Part shown: piece by piece, positions 44,880 to 56,509 of the stretch
Numbering within the stretch: position 1 is the first letter of the stretch
How the letters are laid out: every line of letters starts with the position of its first letter
From: Leptobrachium leishanense
Taxonomy: Eukaryota; Chordata; Amphibia; Anura; Megophryidae
Direction: 5' to 3'
Length of the DNA stretch: 64,000 nucleotides
NCBI GenBank assembly: GCA_009667805.1
Contig: CM019070.1
Span: 55,661,735 to 55,725,734, forward strand
Notes under the pieces: generated by a model
Told to the model about the DNA's origin: nothing
The model's database searches: none
The model's input: the letters and a program-made list of their open reading frames with translations, nothing else
Translations under genes and position numbers: made by a program

Positions 44880-45330
44880 CGTACGCTAACTGTAGCGTGC
44901 GGATATGTAAGCGATCATTTCAGGATAAGTGTCCCTTATGTTAAACAGGTTAAAAATTTGTTAGTGCATCAGTGATTGTGCTAGCTTGTGCGAGCTTGGC
45001 TGTACTTTGCGCATCCTGTACTTTACATGGGAAGCACAATCAGTAATTAGCATTAGGATAAGTAAGGTATTACGTAGTTCTAGCGCTAATTACCACACCG
45101 TTGGGCTAAATGAATTTTTACTGAGTCCCAAAAGCTGGTGCTAAACGATTCCACTTCTACAGAATGAATTAGCACCAGCTAAAACCCCTCCCTAATAAAT
45201 CCGATACTCACCTCTTATCCCACGGTAAGAATGGCGGCCTGATCCGCTGCTTGGGCGGGCCGAATGGAGGGGCCTTCCCAAGCAGCTGGCTAGCGGCGCG
45301 TACTAGTAGCCCCGGCCGATGTTAAAGTTT
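44880..45330 (+). mobile_element. Family F fragment
   Basis: Shares gcgagcttggctgtactttg, agctggtgctaa, cttctacagaatgaattagc and ccgatactcacctc with 37907-38598. Both termini are lost. Confidence 0.55.
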
Positions 45331-45344
45331 CAGGGGTTATAATG

Positions 45345-45720
45345 ACTGAAAATCCCTGTAAAGAAAGTACAGATACAATGTTTTACTGTAATTACCATAT
45401 ACAGGCCTTATGCCAAATACAGATATTATTTTTACATTCTGTTGGTGTTTTTTGGAAACTGCATTGCTCAGAATCTCATTATAATCACTACAAATCCCGA
45501 TAAGCAGGAGATCTGACCATTTTATTATCTGTCTTTATCACATTTACAGTATTTGACACAAAGACCATTTCTGCTTGTATGCTGTTAATTCAGATCCTGT
45601 GTGAAATTATGTAACATACGGGACACAATCTAGAGTTCACAATCTTTCAATCCAACAATATTTCTGTAGTGGATAAACAAGCACATGAAAAAAAAAAAAA
45701 AAAATTTACATTATTTTATT
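45345..45720 (-). repeat. dispersed repeat C, minus copy
   Basis: Inverse of 18560-18940: gactgaaaatccctgta, atcactacaaatcccgataa, gcaggagatctgacc. A 19-base A run lies at its right edge. Confidence 0.55.
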
Positions 45721-46140
45721 TTTTAAGTTATCTCAGAACAATAATCTCTGTGCAAATCTAAACCCTATATTTAATTGTTAACTTTGCATCCCTTGTTTCA
45801 AATAAATTTTATAATATTTTTTTCAACAATTATCACTATTTAGTGAAACTGTCAAGGGTATAGAGTGTAGTATAGGGGGAGGTTGGAGGAGGTTATGAGG
45901 GGGGTATAGAGGGGAGTAGGGGTATGGAGAGGGGTATAGAGTATAATGAGGTATGGGGTCTAAAAATATGTGTTCCCCTAAAATTTCAGATATTTCCAAA
46001 ACTTTTCGAACATTCCCTAAACTTTTTGGACTTTTCAAGAAGTTTAGGATCGATCTGATTTGGCAAATTCTGAAAATTCCAAAATATGAAAATTTCGGAA
46101 TACGAAATTTGTCAAAACAAAATATTGGTCTGTGCTTATG

Positions 46141-46157
46141 CTACTTTCAGCATAGAC
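46141..46157. repeat. 17-bp target duplication, left copy
   Basis: ctactttcagcatagac, repeated exactly at 46931-46947. Confidence 0.8.
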
Positions 46158-46930
46158 ACCCAATATGTCCACAGGTAGAAGTCGCTATCTTTAGGAGTAG
46201 ATCTTCAAAAAGTACAGATGCAGTATGAACTGTAAGGAGGAAACACAAAAAGGAGGGACCAAAATTGCGCAGTATGTCAGTATCAGAATGAAAGTAATGC
46301 GTATTGGTGGTAAACTCACATTCTGTGGAGCCTACAACCGGCTCTTAGGAATAAGGCGGCTGGACTTTATTTCAGGTGCCCATAAGACCTCCAAATGACT
46401 TCTCCAGGTGGTTTTGATAGGTCTGTGCGGAAGACGTGTAACGTGGTGCATTGTGGGTCAGATGAGACCTAATTGGTTTGTGCTGTGAAACGATTTGATG
46501 TGTTCCCATCTTTGAGATTTCTGGAGAAGTCATTTGGAGGTCTTATGGGCACCTGAAATAAAGTCCCAGCCCGCCTTATTCCTAAGAGCCGGTTGTAGCT
46601 CCACAGAATGTGAGTTTACCACCAATATGCATTACTTTCATTCTGAGTACTGACATACTGCGCAATTTTGGTCCCTCCTTTTTGTGTTTCCTCCTTACAG
46701 TTCATACTGCATCTGTAATTTTGAGAAGATCTACTCCTAAAGATAGCGACTTCTACCTGTGGACATATTGGGTGTCTCCCCACTGTCTTATTTGGACTTT
46801 GGTCTTTTTAAGCGCTGTGTTGTATTCTGTATTCAATTGCCATCGGGTATTTAGAGAAACCCCATACACAGCATTCAGCGAGTGGGATAGACACTTTTCC
46901 GGTGGGCGCTTCACCTCTCCCCCTTTTTTT
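46158..46930 (+). mobile_element. 773-bp foldback insertion, Penelope-like by inference
   Basis: It is bounded by the 17-bp duplication. Arms 46155-46407 and 46521-46776 are about 253 and 256 bases and roughly 95% complementary, around a 113-base centre; the outer three bases of the left arm overlap the duplication (gac). The sequence past the right arm ends ggtgggcgcttcacctctcc and a T run. Long variable duplications and a partial inverted copy at one end are known for retroelements primed at the target, including Penelope-like ones. The centre contains gtgaaacg after cagatgagacc, a possible hammerhead relic. No protein is encoded; the 46610-46945 frame is in the arm. Confidence 0.6.
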
Positions 46931-46947
46931 CTACTTTCAGCATAGAC
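46931..46947. repeat. 17-bp target duplication, right copy
   Basis: Exact repeat of 46141-46157. Confidence 0.8.
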
Positions 46948-47339
46948 CTACACAAAAAAAACACTTTAAAGATATCAGAGTTGCCATTTTAGGAATTCCA
47001 TCCCGCAGTATTTCCGAATTTTAATGTGACATTAATGAATAACCTTCCACGCACTCAGTGTAATAGAACACATCGACTATATGGGGAAAATAAACACGGC
47101 AATACAACCTTATGTTCTTTTCAAGAATGTAGTTAGTATTCATAAGAAGAATGCAACTCTGTATAACAAAAAGACACTACACATGCTCCTAAAGGTAAAT
47201 TAAATGTATTTACTCACTGGGTGTATCATTCACAGGGTCTACAAGGATTTAAATATTTGCGCAAGATGCACATAAATATAAATGAACCTCTGCTATTATA
47301 AGACACGAATAAGCAAGGAATAGAACACAATGAGTGCAA

Positions 47340-48160
47340 TCATTAATATGTTGATCTACATGCTCTGTGAACTCTGCAATTGCCAAGGTAGACGGTTTTA
47401 ATTAGTAATTGATACTTTTCACTCTGAGAAACATTGCTGACAATTAAAAACAGCACTTTCTTGGTAAAGCATTTGCAGAAATTTAATCTGTCTAGTTGAA
47501 CTACTCTTCTTTAGGGGTTGCATTGTTCTTGTCATAATGCTGGAAGTTAATAGACAACTGCAATGAAATGGCTACATTTCATAAACTGAGAGAAGAGGAC
47601 TGACAAAAAGCCATTAGTGTCCTGAGAGGAAAGACAAAGGCAGAAATTCTATCGTTACCAGATGAGTCTCTCTACAATTCCCCAAACTCTCTATTAGTTT
47701 GACAGACAAATGGCAGGGCTATTAATTCAAAGGTCAGATAGTACAATTTTAGCCAGATTCCGTTTATTGAAAATGCAACGAGAAATTATCTGTAACAGTA
47801 CTTGCAGGAAATCAAAGAGATGATCCTTTTAAAAAAAATAAATATATAAAAAACAATCGCTTTTAATGGTTTAAATCTTTAGGCGACAATTGTAGCTGTC
47901 GCTTCTAAAAAAGGATAGAAAAAAAATAAGAGACGAAAAAGCTCTTTTTTGATAAGGCCTGCGATTGAATAACGTAATGTCAAGAAGTAAAGTTTAATTT
48001 TCATGACTGTTCACTTCAAAAACTTCAGACTGAAAGAATTAGCCTTCCGATTTTTTTTCCTTGACTGACTTAATACGTTAGCAATGTGATTTCATGATGA
48101 AGAAAATCTTATATTTGCACAAAATAATTTGATATTCAATGCATTTGTTTGTTCACCATC
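47340..48160. other. candidate conserved non-coding element cluster
   Basis: A long repeat-free stretch with blocks such as gcgattgaataacgtaatg, tcataatgctggaagttaat and ggctattaattcaaaggtca. No frame. Many TAAT and CAAAG words. The strongest regulatory candidate by appearance, but unaligned. Confidence 0.35.
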
Positions 48161-48354
48161 ATTATCATTACTCAGCTTTGTACCCAGGGTTTCCAAGTGA
48201 AGGATATTAAATAACCTCCTTTGTTGCACCAGCAAAGTATGAGCTGCCATCTTGGAATCGGGTTCTAATGATTTTATTATTATATTATCATATTATTATA
48301 TTGAATTGTTGCAAGCTCAACATCTTTGTATTGTAAAATGTTGTTGCACTAATA

Positions 48355-48459
48355 CAGGGGTCAGATACCTAGACCCTTGGATGTTTTGGAACAACACCTC
48401 CCCTAATGCTCAGGAAATGTAGTTTCAAAACATCTGTAGGGTCAAGGTTGCTGCCCCTG
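48355..48459. mobile_element. 105-bp hAT-like palindromic MITE
   Basis: Ends caggggtcagatacc and gttgctgcccctg. Flanking octamers CACTAATA (48347-48354) and TGCTAATA (48460-48467) agree at 6 of 8. The centre is ctcccctaatgctcaggaaa within gatgttttg/caaaacatc arms. Confidence 0.65.
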
Positions 48460-48469
48460 TGCTAATAGT

Positions 48470-50210
48470 TCAATAAAGAGAGGATAGTCCAACATATGAT
48501 TTTTTTTCCCTTCAAAACATTAAAATGAAGAAACATCTGCATCTTGAGAAGACCATAGAGTCACTATAACGTCTAGTCGTCACTAACCTCCGTTCTTTTA
48601 GCCAAGCTTCGGAAGATTTACTTGGGCAAACTATTTGGAAACTACATAAAATTTACAGTATAGGACAGTTTTGCTCTAGTTCGTCATAATTTTCTTGTCT
48701 AAACCACTTTTTCTGCTGAAATTGTTCAGCATAGTTTTCACCATTGTTCCAATCAGAATGAAAAGTCCATATTATAATTGGTGAAGCATACTTCACATTG
48801 TAGCAAGCAGTGGTGGAACAATGGTGAATGGAGAATAGCCAAAGTTGACTTCTTCTATGGAGGAAAAACGGTGGTACTGTTGTTCTTCGTTGTTTGAGGC
48901 AACTTCACCTGTCTTTGTTGAATTTTGCTTCTTTGGATAGCTGAAGTTCACCATAGCTGCAACAACTGGGATTTTTACTGTTGCTTGCAACTACAGTGAA
49001 ATTCAGTGAAACAATGGTGTTTAGCAAAAAAAAACACTTATATCTGGCAAAACTGTACACATAAATGCAAGCCGGTTATGTATTCTCATATTACATGTAT
49101 TTACACTCTAAAACCTTTTAGATGGAGATGGATGAATAGTGTGGGAGTTCATCTCATTATTAAAAGCCATGAGAAACTCTGTGTTACCTTGTGATAATTA
49201 TGATTGTATGAGTCACTTGGCTGTTGGTGTATTGAGGACGTGGCCCCAGGAGTCACATCTCATGAATGTAATGCCTGGAATCATACAAGCATACATGGAG
49301 TACAGTACGAATGAGGGTGATGGAGCTGTGCCATAAGCCGAATATTTGGAAAGTTGAGTGTGTAGAAGAAAGGAGATGCGTGGCATGAGATTTGTAATAT
49401 GTTCAATGTCTGCTCCAAAAGGTGTTGGATAGACAGGATATACAGTACATAGAGAGAGAATATTGCTTCAAAGCATCAAATACGTATTTAAATTGCAACA
49501 ATGATGACAGAATATACTCTTTGAAATAAAGACCAGCTGGATGAAATATGAGGGCGCTTGGGAGTCACTAAATTAGCAAATATGACTCCAGAAACCGATT
49601 TTAACCAACAAGACTGTCACTTGCTTTAGTGAGAGGGAAAAAAAGTTGAAAATAAGATGCTCAGACGCATAGAGAAATTAATTTAAAGGGACAGTACCAC
49701 TTACATAAGCTATAATTGGATTACTTGTGCATTATAAACAAAACCCCATTATCAAACACAACCTGCTGTTTTTTTTCTGTTGTAATTGCTTGTTAAAAGG
49801 AAAATAAATTTAAGTTTTTATCGCTTGTTTCCATTTTGTGGATTTTTCCCATGATGAAACATTTACCAAAGTCTATGCAAAAGTTTTACTTTACAGCCGT
49901 GGTTTAGCTTCTACAGCATTCAACAGTCAATGGAGGAGTGAATGCTTTGATAAGACTGCAGGAGGTTATTGTGATATCCGAGCTAAACGAGAAAAGAGGT
50001 GGCAGCTGAATGAGATACGACGGGGAGCTTAAAAGACTTCTAATCTACTCCCTGGTGATGTCCTTTGAATACATCCCAAACAATACAATGATTTTAGTTA
50101 GTGATCAAACCATTCACTCCATTCTATGTTCAATGCCACACAATAAAGAGAAAGTGAGGTAAAGATACTGGTGGCGTAGTTTACAACACAAAAGATCACA
50201 AAATAGATGC
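48470..50210. other. no gene seen; unique non-coding DNA
   Basis: No recognised repeat apart from ttaaagggacagtaccac at 49682, which resembles a DNA-element terminus. A run of gtggaacaatggtgaa-like words at 48720-49020 is locally self-similar. Confidence 0.35.
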
Positions 50211-50790
50211 ACCCAGTGACACATTGTCATGCCCACGCCGCTGAGTGTATCTGGCATACTATCCATGCTCAGGCAGCACCTGTAAAGCGCATCCTATACC
50301 TAACATTGGGAATGTACAGTAAATGTCTATTAGCGTTTCAATAAGTAAGGTATATTTTAGCGACACCTAAAAGCTGGCCCTAGATCTGCATTTGCGGAAT
50401 CATGTAGCACCCCCTAAACCTCCCCCAATAAATCCGAAACTCAGCGCACATCCCGAGAACGGTAGCTTGATCCACTGCTTCTTGTCGCCGGGAGCAGAGT
50501 GAGACCAGGAACTAATAGTTCCCTGTCGCCCTCCGCAATCACTTTGTGGCACTGTGCGATCTTCTGAGAGTGAGATCGCGCAGGGCTCACGGCCTAGAAT
50601 GCAACATTCCATGGAGTCTTATGGACTCCAGGAGGTAATACTCGTGTGGCACGGAAATGCTACTGCGAGTGTCACTGCGGTTAGTGCTGCATTTTGGGGC
50701 GGGGTGCTGAGCTAGCGCCTGCCCTGGAATATTGTGGTAACATGGGGATGCTGTGGGGAAACCTGCAGGCGCAGAGTTTCTCGATTAACA
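50211..50790 (+). mobile_element. Family F element, diverged
   Basis: Shares gccgggagcagagtgagac, gatccactgctt and ccctaaacctcccccaataa with 37907-38598 and 44880-45330. Termini not identified. Confidence 0.5.
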
Positions 50791-51659
50791 TTCCCCATGC
50801 TAGTGTGAAGATTGGAATAGATTTTTTTTCCTATGTTCATGGCCCTCTGTTCCTTGTGTATCTGTATATTTTTTCAGTATTTCCCAATGTGTGAAGTGCT
50901 GAAGAATAAGTCAGTGATATATACTGTATATATAACAAATTCATTTAATTTAATACGGGTTGAGCACTGTGAATGCACGGGACACCGAGCATTCCATATT
51001 TCAGATTCTTCCATATTTCAGAATCTGGGATAATGTGTTGTTTTAGTAGAAGGAGACCGCGGCAGGAGAGCCATGAGCTTGTTTCTCCTGCAGTTCCCAT
51101 TGCGTGCAGACGCTGGAAGCACTCTTCAGCCTTTCTTAATGGACATGCTGCATGGAGTCAGCATGACTCAGAGCAGCATGTCATATGCTGGGGCTGCACA
51201 GAGGCTGCCAGCATGTGCTGCGGTCTGCTGCTAATCTCTGGAGCCAGGCTTCCAAGCAGCAGCGTGTATCTGGGCGACCCCAAACTGCAATTAGTAAAAT
51301 TAGAACGCTCTGGAAATTCCAGTTTGTGGAGTCTTCCTGATTCTAGAATTCCGGATAAAATTTTGTTTCAGCTTCCATTAAGGGACAGCATGTTTGAAAA
51401 GACTATCGAAACTAGCAATGCAATGAAATTATGTCAGTTTTGTAACTAAATCAGCCTTAGGAACTTCTCTATTAAATTACGTTAATGTGCTTGTATTGTG
51501 TGAGAAGAGATCGATCTCAATGTATGAAATGACATCTTGTGTTTACTTAATTTAATGAAGTATTAGCTCCTTATCATCCTTTAGTCTATCAGCATGGCTT
51601 TTGCTGCATGTTAGAGGATAGCTATCAAAAAAACTCTATTCTGTTATTTCTGCATGTCC
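50791..51659. other. no gene seen
   Basis: The 158-codon plus frame at 50973-51449 shows no family motif or signal. A local repeat ttccatatttcaga occurs twice near 50992-51022. Confidence 0.35.
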
Positions 51660-51860
51660 ATGTTACCAGGTATAACTTTGTGCTCAGACCAGTTCATGAA
51701 TTTACTAATTCAAAATACCGTATCGCACGTCTACATTGATTACAGCTGGGCTTTCATTTTCTGTGATCCATTTATTAATCGCGGCGTTATTAGGAGCTGC
51801 ATCTCTGAAGGCAGAATAGCAAATCAAGACTACAGCAGGTGTCAGAGATGATATAACAAG
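51660..51860. other. candidate conserved non-coding element
   Basis: Repeat-free block with ttattaatcgcggcgttatt and gctgggctttcattttctgt. Inference from complexity and TAAT content only. Confidence 0.35.
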
Positions 51861-52269
51861 TAACACTAATTAACAATCTGATTTCTTGTTGAAGTAGACC
51901 CGTCACGCACCAATTGTATAGCTATTATGGTCACCTTTCGATTCATTTTTCAGCCCTCCTCTAACTGTATCATAGTCTCCCCAGTCATTTCTCAGCAAAC
52001 TACATATATCATCACCACTTATTCTTCCTTTCCAAATCTCTGCGCACCTGTAATATCACAATAATGCAATCTACATTGTCACATGACAACCACAGTATTA
52101 ACACTTCCATCGCCCGATTCCTGCTTACATGACAAAACAACATAAATAAACCTCTCCTGTCACTGTACCTGACCCCCCCTGCAGCCAGTAAGAGATAGGC
52201 ACACATACCTCTCTCATGCTGGCTCATTACTTACTACATTGTATAACTCATTCTGCCGCTTTGTGCTCC

Positions 52270-52801
52270 AATGTAACTACATGACCCACCATTGTGACAT
52301 GTTAAAAAAGCTAAACTGGCCGTCGCTGGATTCTCGATGCACCCTTCACCTTTTCAACCTGGTGTTTAAGAGGTTTTCTGGGAAGCTACCACCCTACCTG
52401 AATAGACTGCTTCCCCCAGCAGTTCCCTCATCCTATAACCCTGACCTGCACCTTACTTGCAATACAAAAAGAAAGTGGCTCGATCCTCATTTTCCTACAG
52501 AGCACCGCAGTTATGGAATAACCTTCCAGACGCCATCAAATCTTCCCCCAGTCTAAAGTCCCTAGAGATCTCTATTAACATACCTCAATACAGAATGCAC
52601 CTGGAAACATGTAGCATAGTGAATATGTTATATTAATGAGTTAATCTGTATATTTGTGTTTTGTTTTTAATATCTTGCATTTAATACCATGTATTTCTGT
52701 AACGACTGTAACATTTCAATGTTTTTGAACCCAGGACATACTTGAAAATGAGAGAAATCACAATGTATCCTTCCTGGTAAAATACTTTTATAAATAAATA
52801 A
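52270..52801 (+). pseudogene. L2-like LINE, 3' fragment with tail
   Basis: The plus frame 52239-52556 contains LKKLNWPSLDSRC, FNLVFKRFSGKLPPYL and, after a shift, text corresponding to a WNNLP-type block (tatggaataaccttccagac). This order, LKxLxW, then a yKalxgxxPpYLxxLL block, is the C-terminal RT region of L2/CR1-like elements. The 3' end aacccaggacatacttgaaa, cctggtaaaatactt and (TAAA)n is shared with the SINE at 10718-10915. Stops and shifts show it is dead. Confidence 0.65.
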
Positions 52802-53442
52802 ATTTCAAAAGGGGGCACATAAATTGAACATTTGTTTATTATGAAAATATGCTTAAAGTATTTAGCACAAGATACCAATTTTTGCTTGGCAGTAACCTAC
52901 TTTATTCATAGATACAGTCAATTGCTTGGCTGTTCATAATCAACCATATAAGTTACATTAGAGAAAGTACAGGTGAGGGTCTAAATGGGAGTTTGCATGG
53001 CTCCTTTACCAGACACACCTCCTGCGCATGCCATTGCTCTTTCACATCATATGCCTGGAAGGTGGACATGATATCGAGAGTTGCACAATAAATGTTGATA
53101 CTTGTCATTCCAGTACGTTTGGTCCTACGGGACATGTCTAGAAGTGTGTGCACACAGTTCCTACTTGAACGACATGATGACCATGAAAAGGAAATATCTT
53201 GATTGTGATTGCACTACTTTATATACAGATTTTTAGTAAAAATGATAAATAGTACAGTCTGGTGCAGAGGTTGTGGGTGGGTATAATTGGGAAATAATTA
53301 GTTCTCTATTGCAAATTAACTAGTAAACACTTCAACAGTTTAGTGACTGAATGCATGAAGAACTCCTGGTCATAACTAATACAGTTTGTATAGATAGAGG
53401 ACATATAAAGGGGTTGATTAGATGGTTTAGTAGAGAGGACAG
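52802..53442. other. no gene seen
   Basis: Unique-looking AT-rich sequence. Confidence 0.35.
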
Positions 53443-53569
53443 CAATCATGGTTCTCCAGATGTTTTGAATCGACATCTTCCATGATGCTCAGGTACTCAC
53501 AGTTTGGCAGAGCCTCATGGGAAATGTAATTCCAAGACATCTGGAGGACCAAGGTTGCTGATCCCTGGC
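53443..53569. mobile_element. hAT-like palindromic MITE, related to 48355-48459
   Basis: Contains gttctccagatgttttgaa, catgatgctcagg, ctcatgggaaatgtaattcc and gacatctggaggaccaaggt, the same arms and centre type as 48355-48459 but with an extra cacagtttggcagag centre. Duplication not clear. Confidence 0.6.
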
Positions 53570-53924
53570 TTAAACAAACCCCATGCAACCCTTAAAATGA
53601 TGACCTTATTACAAAAACCAGTGGTTTGTTATGTGGGTTGAACATGTGCTCTTGCTTAATCAACACCCTTCTCACCATGCTTTAGAATGATTAATAGTAG
53701 GTATGGGGTTCCAGGATTAATGGGCATTTGGGAGAGACCCATGTTCTTCTATTATAATTGGAAGTATGTATTGGACCTTCCAATACATTCCTATTTTTTC
53801 CCCAAAATAAACCCTTTTTATTGACTCTTCTACTGTAAAAAGCATTTTAGTGAAGTTTGGATTTTCTTTAAAAAGTTATGCTGTTCCAAACGGTTTTCTA
53901 GCCCAGCTTTATAACTTAAATCAA
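53570..53924. other. no gene seen
   Basis: Unique sequence. Confidence 0.35.
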
Positions 53925-54560
53925 AATAAGATTTATTGGCAGGACCAAATACATTTTAGCATTGCCAAAGCATATGAGGAGGTTATATGGGGTGGAGGGG
54001 GGTAGTGGGACATATATGGGGGAATGGGCAAGTCCATTGACATTATCAGGGGTAAGGGATAATGTAAAGTGGGATGGGGCGAGTCCGTGTTGGGGATTTA
54101 TAAATCCGGGATCTCTCATGTTCCTCTCAGTCTGTGACATTCTGTGACGTATTGGGCAGATATTTTCACCGCCGGCTCCTCTTCTCCCAGTATGATGTGG
54201 AGTTTCCTCGTCTCTTCTATAGAGGTGAAGTCCGGGATGAGAGCGTAGAGTCTCTGGAAGTGAGTTTCCCTCAGTGCTGAGTACTTGGGCACTGTAGGAG
54301 GAAGTGGACCTCATCTTCCAGGGCCCCCTGGTCACAATGCTGGCACAGTCTATTCTCCCTGGGCTTGTAGGTCTGTCTATGCCGCCCTGATTCGATTTCC
54401 AGGCTGTGGGCGCTCAGTCTGTACCGGCTCAGGATCTGTCTGTCCTTGGGGTCTACAGAGCAGGGAATGAAGGAAACCGTGAAGGCCATTTGTCGGGACC
54501 CTTTGCATTTATGATTACCCTTTACCAGGCATGGAGGAGAGCGCATATTGCCCAACAGAC
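53925..54560 (-). pseudogene. non-LTR retrotransposon C-terminal fragment, zinc-finger-like
   Basis: The minus frame 54555-54271 carries ILSRYRLSAHSLEIESGRH followed by LCQHCDQGALEDEVHFLLQCP, a CX2C...HX4C-type zinc-binding pattern found at the C-terminus of some vertebrate LINE polyproteins. The frame continues with a shift past a DFTSIEETRK-like stretch to about 54130. The tail (minus strand) has tttggcaatgctaaaatg and ccaataaatctt. The RT core is absent. The exact clade is not determined. Confidence 0.55.
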
Positions 54561-55654
54561 TATATTGTCAATAAAAAAATAAAATAGACTCTGTAACGAA
54601 CCACAATATATTTGATTCAGTATTTGTTTTGCTACATTATTTAGTTATAGCCAACAAAAAAATTAATCACTCTGCGTGTCATCCTTTATAAGAACTCACT
54701 AATTATTTTCTACCATAATATCAAAGTTAAATATTGCAAAAGGTTTTGAAACAGTGTTACTTTCGCGAACTGTAAGCGACTTCAATTTTGTTCACAATTT
54801 GTTTTGTATTAGAACATTGTGCTTCCTCCAGCAACCATCTGTTCAGAAACATCTCAAATGTATTTAGCAAGTACCCAACATATCAGTGCACAAGAATTAT
54901 GCAACTTAACTATTTAGTTGTGACTTTTTTCTAAAAGGCTACATTGTTTTGAAATGGGTCCTCGGGGAGACAACGTATTCTTTCCTTATGTTATACTGAT
55001 GTAGTAATAAAATTCCACACATTTTTTTCCAGATGTTTGATTTTCACCTTCACTGTATTACAGCAGCTGGTCAGAAATAAATTAATGTGAATAATAATGA
55101 CACTTAATAGTTATACCACAAGTTTCTACATTCACAACCTGTTCTTTGGTTGTACATTATGGAGATAGGCACTAGTTAGTGAGTGTTAAAGTCATGTTGC
55201 TCTCTATGTGGTTATTTTCAGAAGTGAACAGCTTGTTTTAAACGTAGGGGTGCCCTTATAATTAGACAGAATAGGCAGTCCCCTAAGGCTTCACTTAGAC
55301 AGGGGCCTCACATGATGGAATTTGTGTGGAATGTTAGTATGCACATGCCATTCATAGCACACTAACATTTCATACAAATACACTCTTGCTTACACTCCTA
55401 GTAAAAAGGATATACATAGAGTGAATCTAGACAAAGGACAGACACATCATAGCGTAATCCAGCAATAATCAGTGAAACCTTCTTAATCACACTCACTAGA
55501 ATTAAGTGATATCAAGCATATAACAACTCAAAGCCATATCACGAACATTACCACTCCAGAATTGGGTCCAGTGTAGTCAGCTACTGTCGTCTTCAGTTGG
55601 AATGAGCCTTTATACTCCCTTAGGTACCTCCTGGCATCGCTGCTACAACTTAAA
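54561..55654. other. no gene seen
   Basis: Unique AT-rich DNA. At 55240-55320 (ggggtgcccttataattaga, gcagtcccctaaggc) there is a fragment resembling the hAT-type end at 24325. Confidence 0.35.
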
Positions 55655-55790
55655 GTACACCGTAATAGAGGTCAAGGTGCAAATAAACAGTGGGTATTTA
55701 TTACAATATAAACTAATATAAATAAATAAAAGTGTGGACACATCCAACGCGTTTCGTTGTATATTACAACTTTCTCAAGGATGATCGTGT
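55655..55790 (-). mobile_element. Penelope-like tail
   Basis: Minus strand 55780-55741 reads CCTTGAGAAAG, a six-base stem GTTGTA, loop, TACAAC, then GAAACGCGTTGG. An AATAAATA-rich stretch follows. The stem is perfect. The CUGANGA block is one base off (TTGAGAA). Confidence 0.5.
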
Positions 55791-55849
55791 CTATCTGGCT
55801 CCCGGCTTACACTCCTGTCTGTCAAGAAAGCATTGGAAGTCTTTCTTAT

Positions 55850-56240
55850 CCCTTTCACTATCAATGGGTTTTCCCATAAAACAACTGGTAGGACCCATTG
55901 GATTTCTGGAATACAAGTTTCCATTTCCACACAGTGAAATGTGCAGTAGCATCTATGCTGTACATTTCAATTGTCGGTATGGACTAAATGATAGACAGAG
56001 GCAGCTCCTTATCCAGGCCAAAAAGCACCAGTTATTACAGCTTCAGCTTCATGTTTCTTGAGGGAAAAAATGGAACTCCGAGCTCTCATGTGTTGAAGTT
56101 TTAGGGACATATTCTGGAACCCATCTGCAAACGAATTTGCGATGCAAAAAATTTGTTTGCATTGCTTAAGAATACTCACTCTTTGGGCACCAGCGAGGCA
56201 TTTTGAAGATCGAGTTTACACAATCAGGGTAGTGAAGAGC
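55850..56240 (+). mobile_element. Family B' TTAA-type MITE
   Basis: Flanked by TTAT at 55846-55849 and 56241-56244. Ends ccctttcactatc and ggtagtgaagagc. Contains ggccaaaaagcaccag and gaagatcgagtttac as in 6541-6990 and 17032-17538. Confidence 0.6.
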
Positions 56241-56318
56241 TTATTTAATTTCTTAGGCTGAATTTCTGCATTTTATGTACAACAAGATGGGCTTTACATT
56301 TGAGGTTTGCCTAGGGTT

Positions 56319-56501
56319 TAACGGTTCCCAACCGCGGTCCTCAAGTACCCCCAACAGGCCAGGTTTTACAGATCGCCTTGGGAAAATGCAGACTGAATCC
56401 TGCAATCACTGAGCAGCAAATCATATCACCTGTGCTGTGCCTCAGATATCTGCAAACCTGGCCTGTTGGGGGTACTTGAGGACCACGGTTGGGAACCACT
56501 G
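56319..56501. mobile_element. hAT-like palindromic MITE, complete
   Basis: Arms ggttcccaaccgcggtcctc and gaggaccacggttgggaacc are inverse, with inner ccaacaggccagg/cctggcctgttgg. The same repeat is truncated at 5688-5857. Target duplication unclear. Confidence 0.65.
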
Positions 56502-56509
56502 AACTATAG

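Noticed and set aside
50973..51449. 158-codon plus frame
   Set aside because: No start context, domain or repeat-free homology that I can recognise; treated as chance.
54285..54470. Plus frame of 61 codons
   Set aside because: Antisense of the LINE C-terminal fragment on the minus strand, which has the recognisable zinc-binding pattern.
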